Origin: Pomphorhynchus laevis
Lineage: Eukaryota; Acanthocephala; Palaeacanthocephala; Echinorhynchida; Pomphorhynchidae
Direction: 5' to 3'
Assembly: GCA_012934845.2 (NCBI GenBank)
Contig: WNNJ02002125.1
Span: forward strand, 62,001-126,000
Length of the DNA: 64,000 bases
The translations under genes and the position numbers were made by a program. How positions within the stretch are numbered: position 1 is the stretch's first letter; the number at the start of each line of letters is the position of its first letter. This document shows positions 10,966 through 19,537 of this stretch, one piece after another. The notes beneath the pieces were generated by a model, which was not told where the DNA came from, did not search any database, and saw only the letters and a list, made by a program, of their open reading frames with translations.

Positions 10966-11094
10966 AATGATTTTCACTTAACGATTTTATTGTGTGGATT
11001 TGTGTATTTTTAATCTTCTAAATTTATAATAAAATACAATATGTTCCCGCAAATAATCCTCTAAATTGATAAAATAAAAATATAAGAATAATGT

Positions 11095-11710
11095 ATAAGT
11101 TGATGACATAACTGTCATCTAATACAAAGTATATTATTTATCCATCCATAAAAAATATTTTAATTATTACGTACAATTATTATTTTCTGAGTTTATTTAA
11201 TATTTATATTAATATATCGTATTTAATATAGTTATAGTTTTAACATTGTAACATTGAAAAATAAATAATAATTAAAATTTAATAATTAAATAATAAATAG
11301 TTATATAATTATAAATAATAAATAATTACTGTAAGATTTTATAATTTAAATCAAATTAAAATTTAAAATAAAAGTCGTTTTTGAATTGATAATAAATAGC
11401 AGACGACGCATTATAATAAAGATTTAAGGTCATTAAAGATCATTAGGAGGAAAATTCTAAAATTCTAAATCAAAAATTGTAATCATTTGCCAATTTAAAA
11501 TCACTTTTTAAAGTTTATAGTTTTATAGTTTTCAATATAAATTATATTATTTTTATATAAATTGCATAAAATTAAAAATTTATAAATTGCAAATTTATAT
11601 TTATACAATATAAATTGTATAGAATCGTATTTATTATTTATTTTTATGTTTAATTTTGTTTATATGTTGTATACTTAGACTCAGCTATCTGATTTGAGTA
11701 TTTTAAGAGT
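11095..11710. repeat. Decayed PLE terminal-repeat remnants
   Basis: Minus-type blocks (RT tip near 11,115-11,160; the A/T tract and GAATTGATAATAAATAGCAGACG at 11,378-11,402; ATTAGGAGGA at about 11,442-11,451) and a plus-type tip (TTAGACTCAGCTATCTGATT near 11,670-11,690). Too diverged to delimit. The rest is A/T-rich filler. Confidence 0.5.
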
Positions 11711-11973
11711 ACTGTAATTTTAAATATAACAAAAGAACTATACAGATGTAAAGTAATATAAAAGTACTTTAATTTGTGTAATAAATTTTATATTTAAAAA
11801 TATAAAATATTTTATATTTAAAGATATAAAATATAATTTATATAATTTATTTATTAAAATATTAATATAATTATTCAATTTTTTTATTCTGTTGTAAGTT
11901 ATTTTTCCAATTGCTATAGCTTTTCATTGCACTTTATTATTCTTAGTAAATGACATTTTTTTACTTTTAGTAA

Positions 11974-12252
11974 ATGGGTTCAAAATCAAGTAAAAGTCAG
12001 CAGCCTCGCAACATTTTCAATACTACTGAAAAATATAACAGACACAAACGGCATCACTTCAAACACATAACACATCAATTCAGTAACATGAATAATAACT
12101 TGATGCATGACACATCACTTCGATCACATTGCCAATCTTTTCATTCACATGACTCACCATGGCAGTCATATGATTCACCTTGTCATTCACATGACTCACC
12201 ATGTCAATCAGATTACTCATCATGCCAATCACATGACTCATCGTGCGACTAA
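11974..12252 (+). CDS. Small Ser/His/Cys-rich repeat protein, unknown; possible myristoylated exon
   Basis: A 92-codon frame not resembling any transposon protein. It starts MGSKSSKS, which fits the N-myristoylation pattern (Gly2, Ser6). A basic His-rich stretch follows (about residues 20-35, NRHKRHHFKHITHQ). From about residue 55 come five tandem seven-residue repeats of the type SHDSPCQ, encoded by 21-bp units (about 12,140-12,250). The ATG lies just after a pyrimidine-rich TTTTTTACTTTTAG, which could be a splice acceptor. Being repeat-coded, the other frames are open too, so a chance ORF over a 21-bp minisatellite is the main alternative. I do not recognise the family. Confidence 0.35.
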   Translation: MGSKSSKSQQPRNIFNTTEKYNRHKRHHFKHITHQFSNMNNNLMHDTSLRSHCQSFHSHDSPWQSYDSPCHSHDSPCQSDYSSCQSHDSSCD

Positions 12253-12782
12253 TCGACAAATGCAATATTCATCAGAATTTACAGGTTACATGCTGTTATC
12301 TTCACGAAGTCACTAATATTTTATTTTATGAAAGAGTTATATTATGAGCTTGTCATGTTAAGAACCTGTTATGATTCTTTTTTTTCAAAATTGTTTAAAA
12401 TATCAGACACAAATGTCTTAATGAAATTAATATTAAAAATGCGTACTGATACGATTTAAAATACTTAAAGCGTTTGTTTAATTTTTATTCTTATTTACTT
12501 TTTATTCATTGTAAAGTCGACAATGAATTATTTTTATTTCATGATTTAACACATTGGGAATTATTAAGGGGATGTATGCTTAAATGTGATATCAAAATAA
12601 TTTGTTTTGTTCTTAAAAAATTGCTTAACTATCGTACGCATTTGATACGCTTGTCCTTTCCGTGTGAACTAATATTGGTAGCATCAATTGGGCGCGTTAG
12701 TTTGAAAACTTCAGAAGTTAAGATTTGGGTAATAGATAAAAATTTTGGTTTTGCTCAAGAAAAATTTGATTTTCAAATTTAA
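12253..12782. other. Unassigned intergenic DNA
   Basis: A 102-codon frame at 12,474-12,782 exists but has no recognised motif, is low-complexity at its start and is not supported by any other copy. Otherwise nothing is seen before the next terminal repeat. Confidence 0.3.
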
Positions 12783-13105
12783 TCGGAGGAAATGCATCAT
12801 TAGCATGAATTTGTAACAAATACTATCTTGGGTCAAGGAATATGGGCCTAAATCTGATAACATAGCAGTTCCTCCTAATGACCTACAATCCTAATTCTGA
12901 TACAACGTTTGCTATTTATTAGTCAATTCATAAAAATGACGTTTATTTTAAATTTCAATTTTTTTAACTTGATTTAAATTATAGAAAATCTAAAAACAAT
13001 TATTAATTTTATTATTTAATTATTAAATTTTGATTTAGCATTATTATGTTTTGTTTATTTTATAATTATATTAAATACGTAGACTCAGTTAGCTGATTTA
13101 ATTAT
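12783..13105 (+). repeat. PLE terminal repeat, diverged
   Basis: Starts at about ATCGGAGGAAATGCATCATTAGC and ends at ACGTAGACTCAGTTAGCTGA (about 13,078-13,097). The GGCCCC/GGGGCC pairing is lost, but AGGAA...TTCCT and part of the CATAGCAG helix remain, so this is an older subfamily. Confidence 0.75.
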
Positions 13106-13430
13106 ATAGTATAATCGTACTTAGCTGATCTGATTCATTAATATTTAATAATATTTATAAAATATAATAGGTATTTGACTTGATATAAATATAAATCTAT
13201 AAAATCTTATATAATTATTTATTATTTTTCTTCGTTTTTAATTTATATATAGTATAAGATACGTAGATTCACTTATCTTATATGATTTGTTCTATTAACG
13301 AGTTATTATTACCTGTGACTATGTTTTCCCGATAATATAGCCTCTTTCAGAACTACTGAAATACTGAAATCGATATTAGTCAATTCATATTTTTGTCAAT
13401 TCCTTAAAAGAAATTTATATTTTTATTTTA
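13106..13430 (+). repeat. Degenerate terminal repeat end and PLE leader remnant
   Basis: A diverged tip (ATACGTAGATTCACTTATCT, about 13,259-13,278) is followed by a decayed version of the start of the PLE leader (TTATTATTACCTGTGACTA and the TTTTCCCGATAATAT block). The same junction order is seen at 2,005-2,100. Confidence 0.55.
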
Positions 13431-13439
13431 AATTTTAAC

Positions 13440-13555
13440 TTTATATAAATGAAACATGATAGCATAGCAGTTCCTCATGATGACCTCTAATTCTTATTCT
13501 GATACAACGTCTGTTATTTATTAGTCAATTCATAAAAATGACGTTTATTTTAAAT

Positions 13556-13592
<37 letters not shown>

Positions 13593-13725
13593 AACTTGAT
13601 TTAAATTATAGAAAATCTAAAAACAATTATTAATTTTATTATTTATTAAATTTTGTTTAGCATTATTATGTTTTGTTTATTTTATAATTAAATAAAATAC
13701 GTAGACTCAGTTTGATGATTTGATT
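13440..13725 (+). repeat. PLE terminal repeat, 5' truncated
   Basis: Begins inside the motif at GAAACATGATAGCATAGCAG and continues through the A/T tract (a TTTTTATTTTTTA simple repeat near 13,556-13,593) to ACGTAGACTCAGTTTGATGA at about 13,700. Confidence 0.75.
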
Positions 13726-13759
13726 AATTCATTGACAAGTTTCTAAATAGATAATAGAT

Positions 13760-13990
13760 AATAAAATTTAATCAGAGGAAATACATCATTAGCATGTATT
13801 TGGCCCCGCTGCTATGTTGGGTAGAGGAGTTAGGGGCCGAAACCTGATAACATAGCAGTTCCTCCTGATGACCTCTAATCCTTATTCTAATACAACGTCT
13901 GTTATTTATTAGTAAATTCAAAAAAAAATTACTTTTAGTTTAAATTTTAATTTTAAATTTTAACTTTCTTCATTTTAACTGAATCATCTA
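13760..13990 (+). repeat. PLE terminal repeat with a perfect interleaved-helix motif
   Basis: Reference copy for the motif: GGCCCC 13,802-13,807, CTGCTATG 13,809-13,816, GAGGAG 13,824-13,829, GGGGCC 13,833-13,838, CATAGCAG 13,851-13,858, TTCCTC 13,859-13,864. The distal half changes to a different A/T-rich sequence after about 13,930. Confidence 0.8.
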
Positions 13991-14034
13991 TCTTCCATCT
14001 TTATCTTAACAATAATCTTTATTCTCTTCGTCTA

Positions 14035-14430
14035 ACTCTGAATCCTAATAAATCCAAAATAATGTGGGTCGAGGAATATGGCCGATATTTGATAGCATAC
14101 CACTTCCTGCTGATTACCTCTAATCCTTATTTTAATACAATGTCTGTTATTTATAAGTTATTTCATCAAATGACTTTTATGTTAAATTTCAATTTTTTAT
14201 TTTAATTTGATATAAATATAAAAATTGTCTTTTATCTTAAATTTCAATTTTAAATATAAATTGTATAAATCATTTATTATATTAATCATTTATTAATGAT
14301 TATTGATATCGTTTATTAATGATTTTTATCATTTATTACATTTATTACATAATTATTTGTTATTTATCTTTATTTTTGATTAATATAAAGTATAAAATAC
14401 GAAGACTTACTTAGATGATTTAAATGACGT
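14035..14430 (+). repeat. PLE terminal repeat, old diverged copy
   Basis: The core (GTGGGTCGAGGAATATGG ... GATAGCATACCACTTCCTGC) is recognisable at 14,063-14,118. The distal tip has decayed to ATACGAAGACTTACTTAGATGA near 14,397-14,418. Confidence 0.65.
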
Positions 14431-14671
14431 AAATTTATCGAACACGTGATTTTTAGAAAAACGTCTTGAAATTGCATAAAGATCTTACACTTATTATCTC
14501 TAAAAAATTGTTTTAATATTTATAATTGCTTACATATACATATCTTCCTAACATAAACATCAGGCAGCATTCTATATATTCTCATCAGAACAAGAAATAG
14601 AACCTAATTATTCTCGCAATATTCAAAGTCGCTATGTATGCCCAGTCATCCTATGTGTGACAACAAACTTC

Positions 14672-14720
14672 AACAACGGTATACGCGTTTCGCTCTAACG
14701 GAGCTCATCAGTACCGTGAC
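14672..14720 (-). ncRNA. Hammerhead ribozyme, type I (copy A)
   Basis: On the minus strand: CTGATGA (14,705-14,711), stem II GCTC/GAGC with a five-base loop CGTTA, GAAAC (14,687-14,691), and a minimal stem III (AC/GT). The cleavage triplet GTA lies next to TACCGT, which pairs perfectly with ACGGTA just before CTGATGA to close stem I. Predicted cleavage is between 14,682 and 14,681. All core residues of the hammerhead are present. Confidence 0.85.
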
Positions 14721-15023
14721 TTTAATAATCATCCATAGGCACCTTAACCAACGCTTAAACAATGTCTAAAGCCCGAAAAAACAGAACTATCCTTAATCTG
14801 AATCATCAGAGGAAATTTAGCATAAGCTCTGTGCATGGCAGTGCGTATTGCGGTTTAACCATGCATCAGGCACTAAATTCCTTTTAATAGAAATGCTGTT
14901 TTACAGGGACACTTTAAAGTGTACAAATAAATAAAATATAATTTGTTGTTAAACCTGCCTTGGGACACACAATGGTGTACTCGTAAATAAATAACTATGT
15001 TTTTTTTTGTGACGAAATTTTTA

Positions 15024-15070
15024 ACAATGCAGACGAGTTTCGCTGTTACGGAGCTCATCAGTACCGTGAC
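15024..15070 (-). ncRNA. Hammerhead ribozyme, type I, partly decayed (copy B)
   Basis: Minus strand: ACGGTA, then CTGATGA (15,055-15,061), a weakened stem II (GCT/AGC with CCGTAAC loop), GAAAC, then TCGTC. Stem I is imperfect (TGCATTG against ACGGTA). It lies about 350 bp from copy A in the same orientation and so bounds one unit. Confidence 0.7.
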
Positions 15071-15144
15071 TACAATAATCATCTATAGGAACCTAATCAC
15101 ACACTCAATCAGTGTTTAAAGCTCGATAAGCAGAACTACGCTTT

Positions 15145-15173
15145 CGGTTAGAGTAAAACGCGTCTGCCGTTGT
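15145..15173 (+). ncRNA. Truncated hammerhead, 3' half only
   Basis: Keeps the distal part of stem II, TAAAAC in place of GAAAC, and CGCGTCTGCCGTTG (cleavage site and stem I 5' strand). The CTGATGA half is missing at the junction of the two inverted arrays. Confidence 0.65.
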
Positions 15174-15284
15174 GGAAGTTTGTCGTCACACATAGGATGA
15201 CTGGGCATACTTAGCGACTTTGAATATCGCGGGAACAATTCGGTTTTATTTCTTGGTCTGATAAGGATATATAGAATGCTGCCT

Positions 15285-15425
15285 GGTGTTTATGCCTCCT
15301 TATGAGGAAAACATAGTGATTTATTTACGAGTACACCATTTGTTGTCTTAGTAGGATGCTGTCTTGTGTGTATGCCTTCTCATGAGGAAAACATAGTGAT
15401 TTATTTACGAGTACACCATTTGGTG
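15285..15425 (+). repeat. Internal tandem duplication in the ribozyme unit (about 76 bp)
   Basis: Two adjoining diverged copies of a segment running from AATGCTGCCTGGTG through GAGGAAAACATAGTGATTT to GAGTACACCATTTG. The second ends in an inverted repeat TACACCA/TGGTGTA (about 15,409-15,425). Confidence 0.7.
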
Positions 15426-15750
15426 TACCAGGGCAGGTGTAACAACAATTTGTATTTTATATATTTGTACACTTTAAAGTGTCCCTGTAAAACAGCATTT
15501 CTATTAAAAGGAATTTAGTGCTTGATTCATGGTTAAACTGCAATACACACTTCCATGCACAGAGCTTATGCTAAATTCCATCCGATGATTCAGATTTAAG
15601 GTAGTTCTGCTTTTCGAGCTATAAACACTGTTTAAGCGTGTGATAAGGTGCCTATTGATTATTATAAAAATCAGAATAAGGATAGTTCAGCTTTTTGATC
15701 TTTATGCACTGTTAAAGCATGTGTAAAGGTGCGTATGGATGATTATAGTA

Positions 15751-15800
15751 GTCACAGTACTGATGAGCTCTGTTAGAGCGAAACGCGTCTCCCGTTGTTG
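15751..15800 (+). ncRNA. Hammerhead ribozyme, type I (copy C)
   Basis: CTGATGA (15,760-15,766), stem II GCTC/GAGC with loop TGTTA, GAAAC (15,780-15,784), GCGTC cleavage triplet, stem I 5' strand TCCCGTTG. Stem I pairs less well here (CAGTA upstream), so activity may be reduced. It ends the plus-oriented unit that starts with the truncated hammerhead at 15,145. Confidence 0.8.
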
Positions 15801-15830
15801 AAGTTTGTCGTCACACATAAATTAACTGGG

Positions 15831-16190
15831 CATAAGTATCGACTTCGAGTGAGCCGACTCGACATCTTCTCCCTGCAATATCGACAAATAAGGTTTGATT
15901 TGCTTGCCACCAGAAGAATTCTACTCCGATAATATGGCAAAGAGCTGAAAAGTGCTTTTGAGATTTCAACAGATAAACGAAATCGTTACAACGCACTGGA
16001 TATTGTGAAGCAAAGAACTTACCGCCAGCCCCAAATTCATGCTATCGACGAGTGTAGTCGACTTCTGAAATGCTCTACCTACTGAAACCGTCAATGCAAC
16101 GTCGAAGATGAGCTGAACAAATGTTTGACCGCCATGATGAAAAGTGATCTCTCTAATCGAAAGAAGAGACGAGTAGGAAAGTTAGGGCCA
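15831..16190 (+). pseudogene. LINE C-terminal fragment (first of two)
   Basis: Diverged duplicate of 16,370-16,690, with matching blocks ATCTTCTC-TTGCAATATCGAC, GCTCTACCT and ATGATGAAAAGTGATCT. No usable frame. Interpreted from its partner as the C-terminal end of a CR1/Jockey-type ORF2. Confidence 0.5.
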
Positions 16191-16344
16191 CGACTCAAAT
16201 GCTTTTGGTTATCTGACGTTTGTTGCCAGTGATCACTTTAGATATGCTCAGGATGCTTTATTTTGCGCAGCTGTCTCAATTGCTAAAGTATGGCTTACCG
16301 GCGCATTCCCTGTAATCAAAGAAGCCGCCATGCTTGAACAAGTA

Positions 16345-16695
16345 TGGTGGAGAGTCACGAAAATGTTATTATTAATGTGGCACACACCCTATGCGATCGA
16401 GTGAACCAACTCAACATCTTCTCTTTGCAATATCGACGGATACCGTTCGATTCGCTTTTCATTAGAAGGATTCTAATCCGACATATATGGCAAAAAGCTA
16501 AACCGGCTTACTCCCAAATTCAGATCGACGAGGGTGGTCAACCTCTGGAAAGCTCTACCTGCCAAAGGAGTCGATGCAAAGTCGAAGATGCTGTTCAAGG
16601 CAATGATGGACAAATGTTTGCCTGTCATGATGAAAAGTGATCTAACGTCTACAATTGACAAATAGCATATAAAAAGACGCAGGGAAGTCGCTGCT
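16345..16695 (+). pseudogene. LINE C-terminal fragment (second of two)
   Basis: One frame near 16,530-16,660 reads VVNLWKALPAKGVDAKSKML, then FKAMMDKCLPVMMKSDL. This matches the family pattern VVxxWNxLPxxVVxAxSxxxFKxxLD at the very C terminus of CR1/Jockey-like ORF2 proteins, and the CR1 copy at 41.1 kb has NVWNSLPEDVVNATSNRHF at the same place. The upstream part lies in other frames. It probably derives from a 5'-truncated LINE. Confidence 0.6.
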
Positions 16696-16823
16696 GTCAA
16701 AAGGTGAAGGGGTTACAAGGTAGCTACTCTCACTATTCTCGAACAAATTCCCGTTAACAGGGAATCCCTTCTTGAAACTTATTCTCGTTTAAACCTTGTC
16801 TTGTAAATATTTAAATTTTATTT

Positions 16824-17385
16824 GATGAATCACATCATTTGAATGTATTTGACTCCGATGCTATGTTGAGCCGAGGAATAGATGTCGAAATTTGTTACTG
16901 TAGCAGCTTATCCAGATAAATTCAAATATATAATCCTTATTCTTATGTATCGTCTGTTGTTTATTGTTCAATTCAAAAAATTGACTTATTCTTTTACATT
17001 GTCGCTTGCCAATGACCTTGCCAATTATTCGTCGAGGTATGTCACATATTCCGATTGGTCGGACACCAGCATAACAATATCAATAATAATACTTGAATTT
17101 TTTTGATGAATCACATCATTTGAATGTATTTGACTCCGATGCTATGTTGAGCCGAGGAATAGATGTCGAAATTTGTTACTGTAGCAGCGTATCCAGATAA
17201 ATTCAAATATATAATCCTTATTCTTATGTATTGTCTGTTGTTTATTGTTCAATTCAAAAAATTGACTTATTCTTTTACATTGTCGCTTGCCAATGACCTT
17301 GCCAATTATTCGTCGAGGTATGCCACATATTCCGATTAGTCGGACACCAGCATAACAATATCAATAATAATACTTAATGATAATA
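16824..17385 (+). repeat. 281-bp tandem duplication derived from a terminal-repeat subfamily
   Basis: Two nearly identical copies, starting GATGAATCACATCATTTGAA at 16,824 and again at 17,105. Each contains the relic pattern ...CCGATGCTATGTTGAGCCGAGGAATAG... of the PLE terminal repeat plus unrelated sequence (CATTGTCGCTTGCCAATGAC). Very few differences by eye, so the duplication is recent compared with the age of the repeat relic. Confidence 0.85.
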
Positions 17386-17995
17386 AGCAATGTTAGTTCC
17401 TCCTGATGGCCGCTAATGCTTATTCTTATACATCGTCTCTTATTAAATAATTCAATTAAAAATTGACTTTTATTTTAAATTTCATATAAAATACAGAAAT
17501 TGACAGAAGATTATCTATTCATGGCTGGTTTCATTGGGACACGCTTTGTGAAGTATCTCATTTTTCGTCCGATATTCACAATGCAATCACTGCTCCTGAT
17601 GAATCTTGCACCGTATTATATTTTTTTCAGAAATTTGTGTTAGTCTTGATTTGTACTTAAGCCTTACACATTTATAAACCTGATAAATCCGCTGTATCTT
17701 GATCCTGATGTCCAACTTAAAGTGGCAAATCTAATTTGTTCACAAGGGAATGTTATGTTGTCGTCTTTCCTAACGGTTTTATTTTCTTGAAAAGCAGCAT
17801 ATATGTGAAGTTTGATTTGTTCAGGACGAGTTTTAAAACGAAATTTGCCAATCGTTACATTTACTTGAATGGGAATTGAGCACACCGTATAATAAAAGCA
17901 TACCGTATAATAATTCAATTAAAAATTGACTTTTATTTTAAATTTCATATAAAATACGTAGAGACATTTATCTGATATGATTTATTTATTGTCTT
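17386..17995 (+). repeat. Decayed terminal-repeat pieces with intervening unknown DNA
   Basis: GTTAGTTCCTCCTGATGGCC (17,394 onward) and the tract to AAATTTCATATAAAATAC (about 17,490) are repeat-like. The sequence TAATTCAATTAAAAATTGACTTTTATTTTAAATTTCATATAAAATAC recurs at about 17,910-17,957, followed by a tip GTAGAGACATTTATCTGATA. The 410 bp between has no recognised content. Confidence 0.5.
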
Positions 17996-18125
17996 ACAAA
18001 TAATAGATTATGTATCAGAATAAGGATTAGAGATCATCAGGAGGAACTACTATGTTGCCAGCTTTCAGCCGCAATTCCTCGACCCAAAATAGTAGCAGTT
18101 ACAAATACATACTAATGACGTTTAT
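17996..18125 (-). repeat. Diverged terminal repeat showing compensatory helix changes
   Basis: Minus-orientation core. CTACTAT (18,046-18,052) pairs with ATAGTAG (18,088-18,094), where the common sequence is CTGCTAT/ATAGCAG. GAGGAA (18,040-18,045) pairs with TTCCTC (18,074-18,079). Both helices are perfect although the primary sequence differs from the main subfamily; the GGCCCC/GGGGCC helix is lost. Confidence 0.7.
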
Positions 18126-18318
18126 ATAAACATTAAACAACAACAAAACCTTGGGGGACGCCTTTTGAAAATATAGTCCATGTTGACATATGTTTAACGA
18201 TTTTTGCAGCATCAGTATGATTAGTGAGGAATAAGCTGATCCACTCGAGAAGTGAACTACTAACACCACATTTTATTATATCGTTAAGAAGAAAAAAGAT
18301 GAATACAACAACTGGTGA

Positions 18319-18665
18319 ATTAAATCAGCTAACTGAGTCTACTTATTGTTATATAATTACAAAATACACAAAACATAATAATGCTAAATCAAAATTTAAT
18401 AATTAAATAATAAAATTAATAATTGTTTTTAGATTTTTTATAATTTAAATCAAGTTAAAAAATAAAAATAAACAAAAAATTTAAAATAAAAGTCATTTTT
18501 ATGAATTGAATAAATAACAGACGTTGTATCAGAATAAGAATTAGAGGTCATCAGGAGGAACTGCTATGCTATCAGGTTTCGGCCCCTAACTCCTATACCC
18601 AACATAGCAGCGGGGCCAAATACATGCTAATTATGTATTTCCTCTGATAAAACTATCTAGTATTT
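18319..18665 (-). repeat. PLE terminal repeat (3' side)
   Basis: Tip AATCAGCTAACTGAGTCTAC at about 18,320-18,340, A/T tract, ACAGACGTTGTATCAGAATA, then the interleaved motif (18,545-18,620). One base of the GAGGAG helix differs (TCCTATACCC). Confidence 0.85.
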
Positions 18666-18699
18666 ATTCTAATACAAATTATATTATTTATTATCCATC

Positions 18700-19371
18700 C
18701 ATAAAAATTTGCCACTTAAGAGTTTAAATTTATTCTTTATATTATTGTGTTGATTTATATATTTTACAATTTTCTGCTTGATTGTTATTTTTATAGTAAC
18801 CTAGTTTAAAATATGTATCTATTAAATTATTTAAATGATTTTGAAGAAAGCCAATATCATTACATATTGTTGCAATTCTTAAAATTTCATTATTTATTGT
18901 ATTATATTTTATATTATATGGTATGCATGAATGCTCATGCAAAAATATGTTTCTTGTAAATTTAAATATGTCATCTTTACGATATAAATTAATAATAGTT
19001 TTAGTTAATGTTAATTTAATGTTCATATCTAGATATACACCTTCTTTATCATTAACATTGGTTTTGTTAAGAATAAGGCTTTCTGGATAAATGTGCTCAC
19101 TAATTGAATAAAAATTATTAGAATTAAATACACATATATCATTAATGTATCGAAACATATATTTCATATATTTATATTGTTTAGATTTAGTTTTTACACA
19201 GTTATGAACAAATTCATATTCTAAAGAGCTTAAAAACAAGCCAGCTATAATTGGGCAACGATAACCACCCATTGGAACACCTTTTACTTGTCTAAATAAA
19301 GATGTACCTACTTTTAAATAATTTTGATTTATCAAAATATTTAAGGATTCTATTAATTCAATTTTATCCAT
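18700..19371 (-). pseudogene. PLE reverse transcriptase core and C-terminus
   Basis: A 209-codon frame (19,371-18,742) from MDKIELIESLNILINQNYLK to the thumb region. Motif B is altered (GVPMGGYRCPIIAGLF against GGNSSPIIADLF in sister copies) and motif C reads RYINDICVF, so the first catalytic aspartate is replaced by asparagine. The last residues (KYINQHNNIKNKFKLL...) are in another frame. Motif A (DFSTLYTNL) lies upstream at about 19,545-19,515 in an interrupted frame. Compare the intact frame at 22,224-22,910. Confidence 0.8.
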
Positions 19372-19537
19372 ATATTTATATTTATTTGATGGTTTAATTT
19401 TTGTTAGATAGGCGTTATTATTATATAGGCGTTAATTATTATAACATATATATGTATATCTTTTTCCGAATAAAAGGTTAATTAATTTTACTAACGCTTA
19501 TTTAATATCTACTAAATCTAGATTTGTATAAAGCGTA

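Larger units (their letters stand above)
14570..15830. mobile_element. Noncoding hammerhead-ribozyme repeat units, inverted (retrozyme-like)
   Basis: Two arrays face each other: minus-oriented 14,570-15,120 and plus-oriented 15,125-15,830. Each contains about 300-600 bp of shared noncoding sequence bounded by hammerhead motifs (minus at 14,672-14,720 and 15,024-15,070; plus at 15,145-15,173 partial and 15,751-15,800). Shared blocks include ACACTTTAAAGTGT, GAGTACACCATTTG, GACTGGGCATAC and ATATATAGAATGCTGCC. No ORF is conserved. A noncoding body flanked by direct-repeat type I hammerheads with a tiny stem III is the layout of non-autonomous retrozymes and of PLE-associated ribozyme repeats. The mobilising partner is not evident. 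Confidence 0.7.

Noticed and set aside
12080-12316. Alternative ORFs on both strands over the small repeat gene
   Set aside because: They are open because 21-bp repeats keep every frame open; the forward frame with MGSKSSKS is the most gene-like.
12474-12782. 102-codon ORF as a gene
   Set aside because: No recognised motif, start within A/T-rich sequence and no duplicate or splice context to support it.
13802-13875. Canonical hammerhead in the PLE terminal repeat (GAAA and CTGATGA are both present)
   Set aside because: The boxes are in the order GAAA then CTGATGA with only about 22 nt between, and no permutation gives the three proper stems. Older copies also lose CTGATGA. The structure is reported as an unclassified pseudoknot-like motif.
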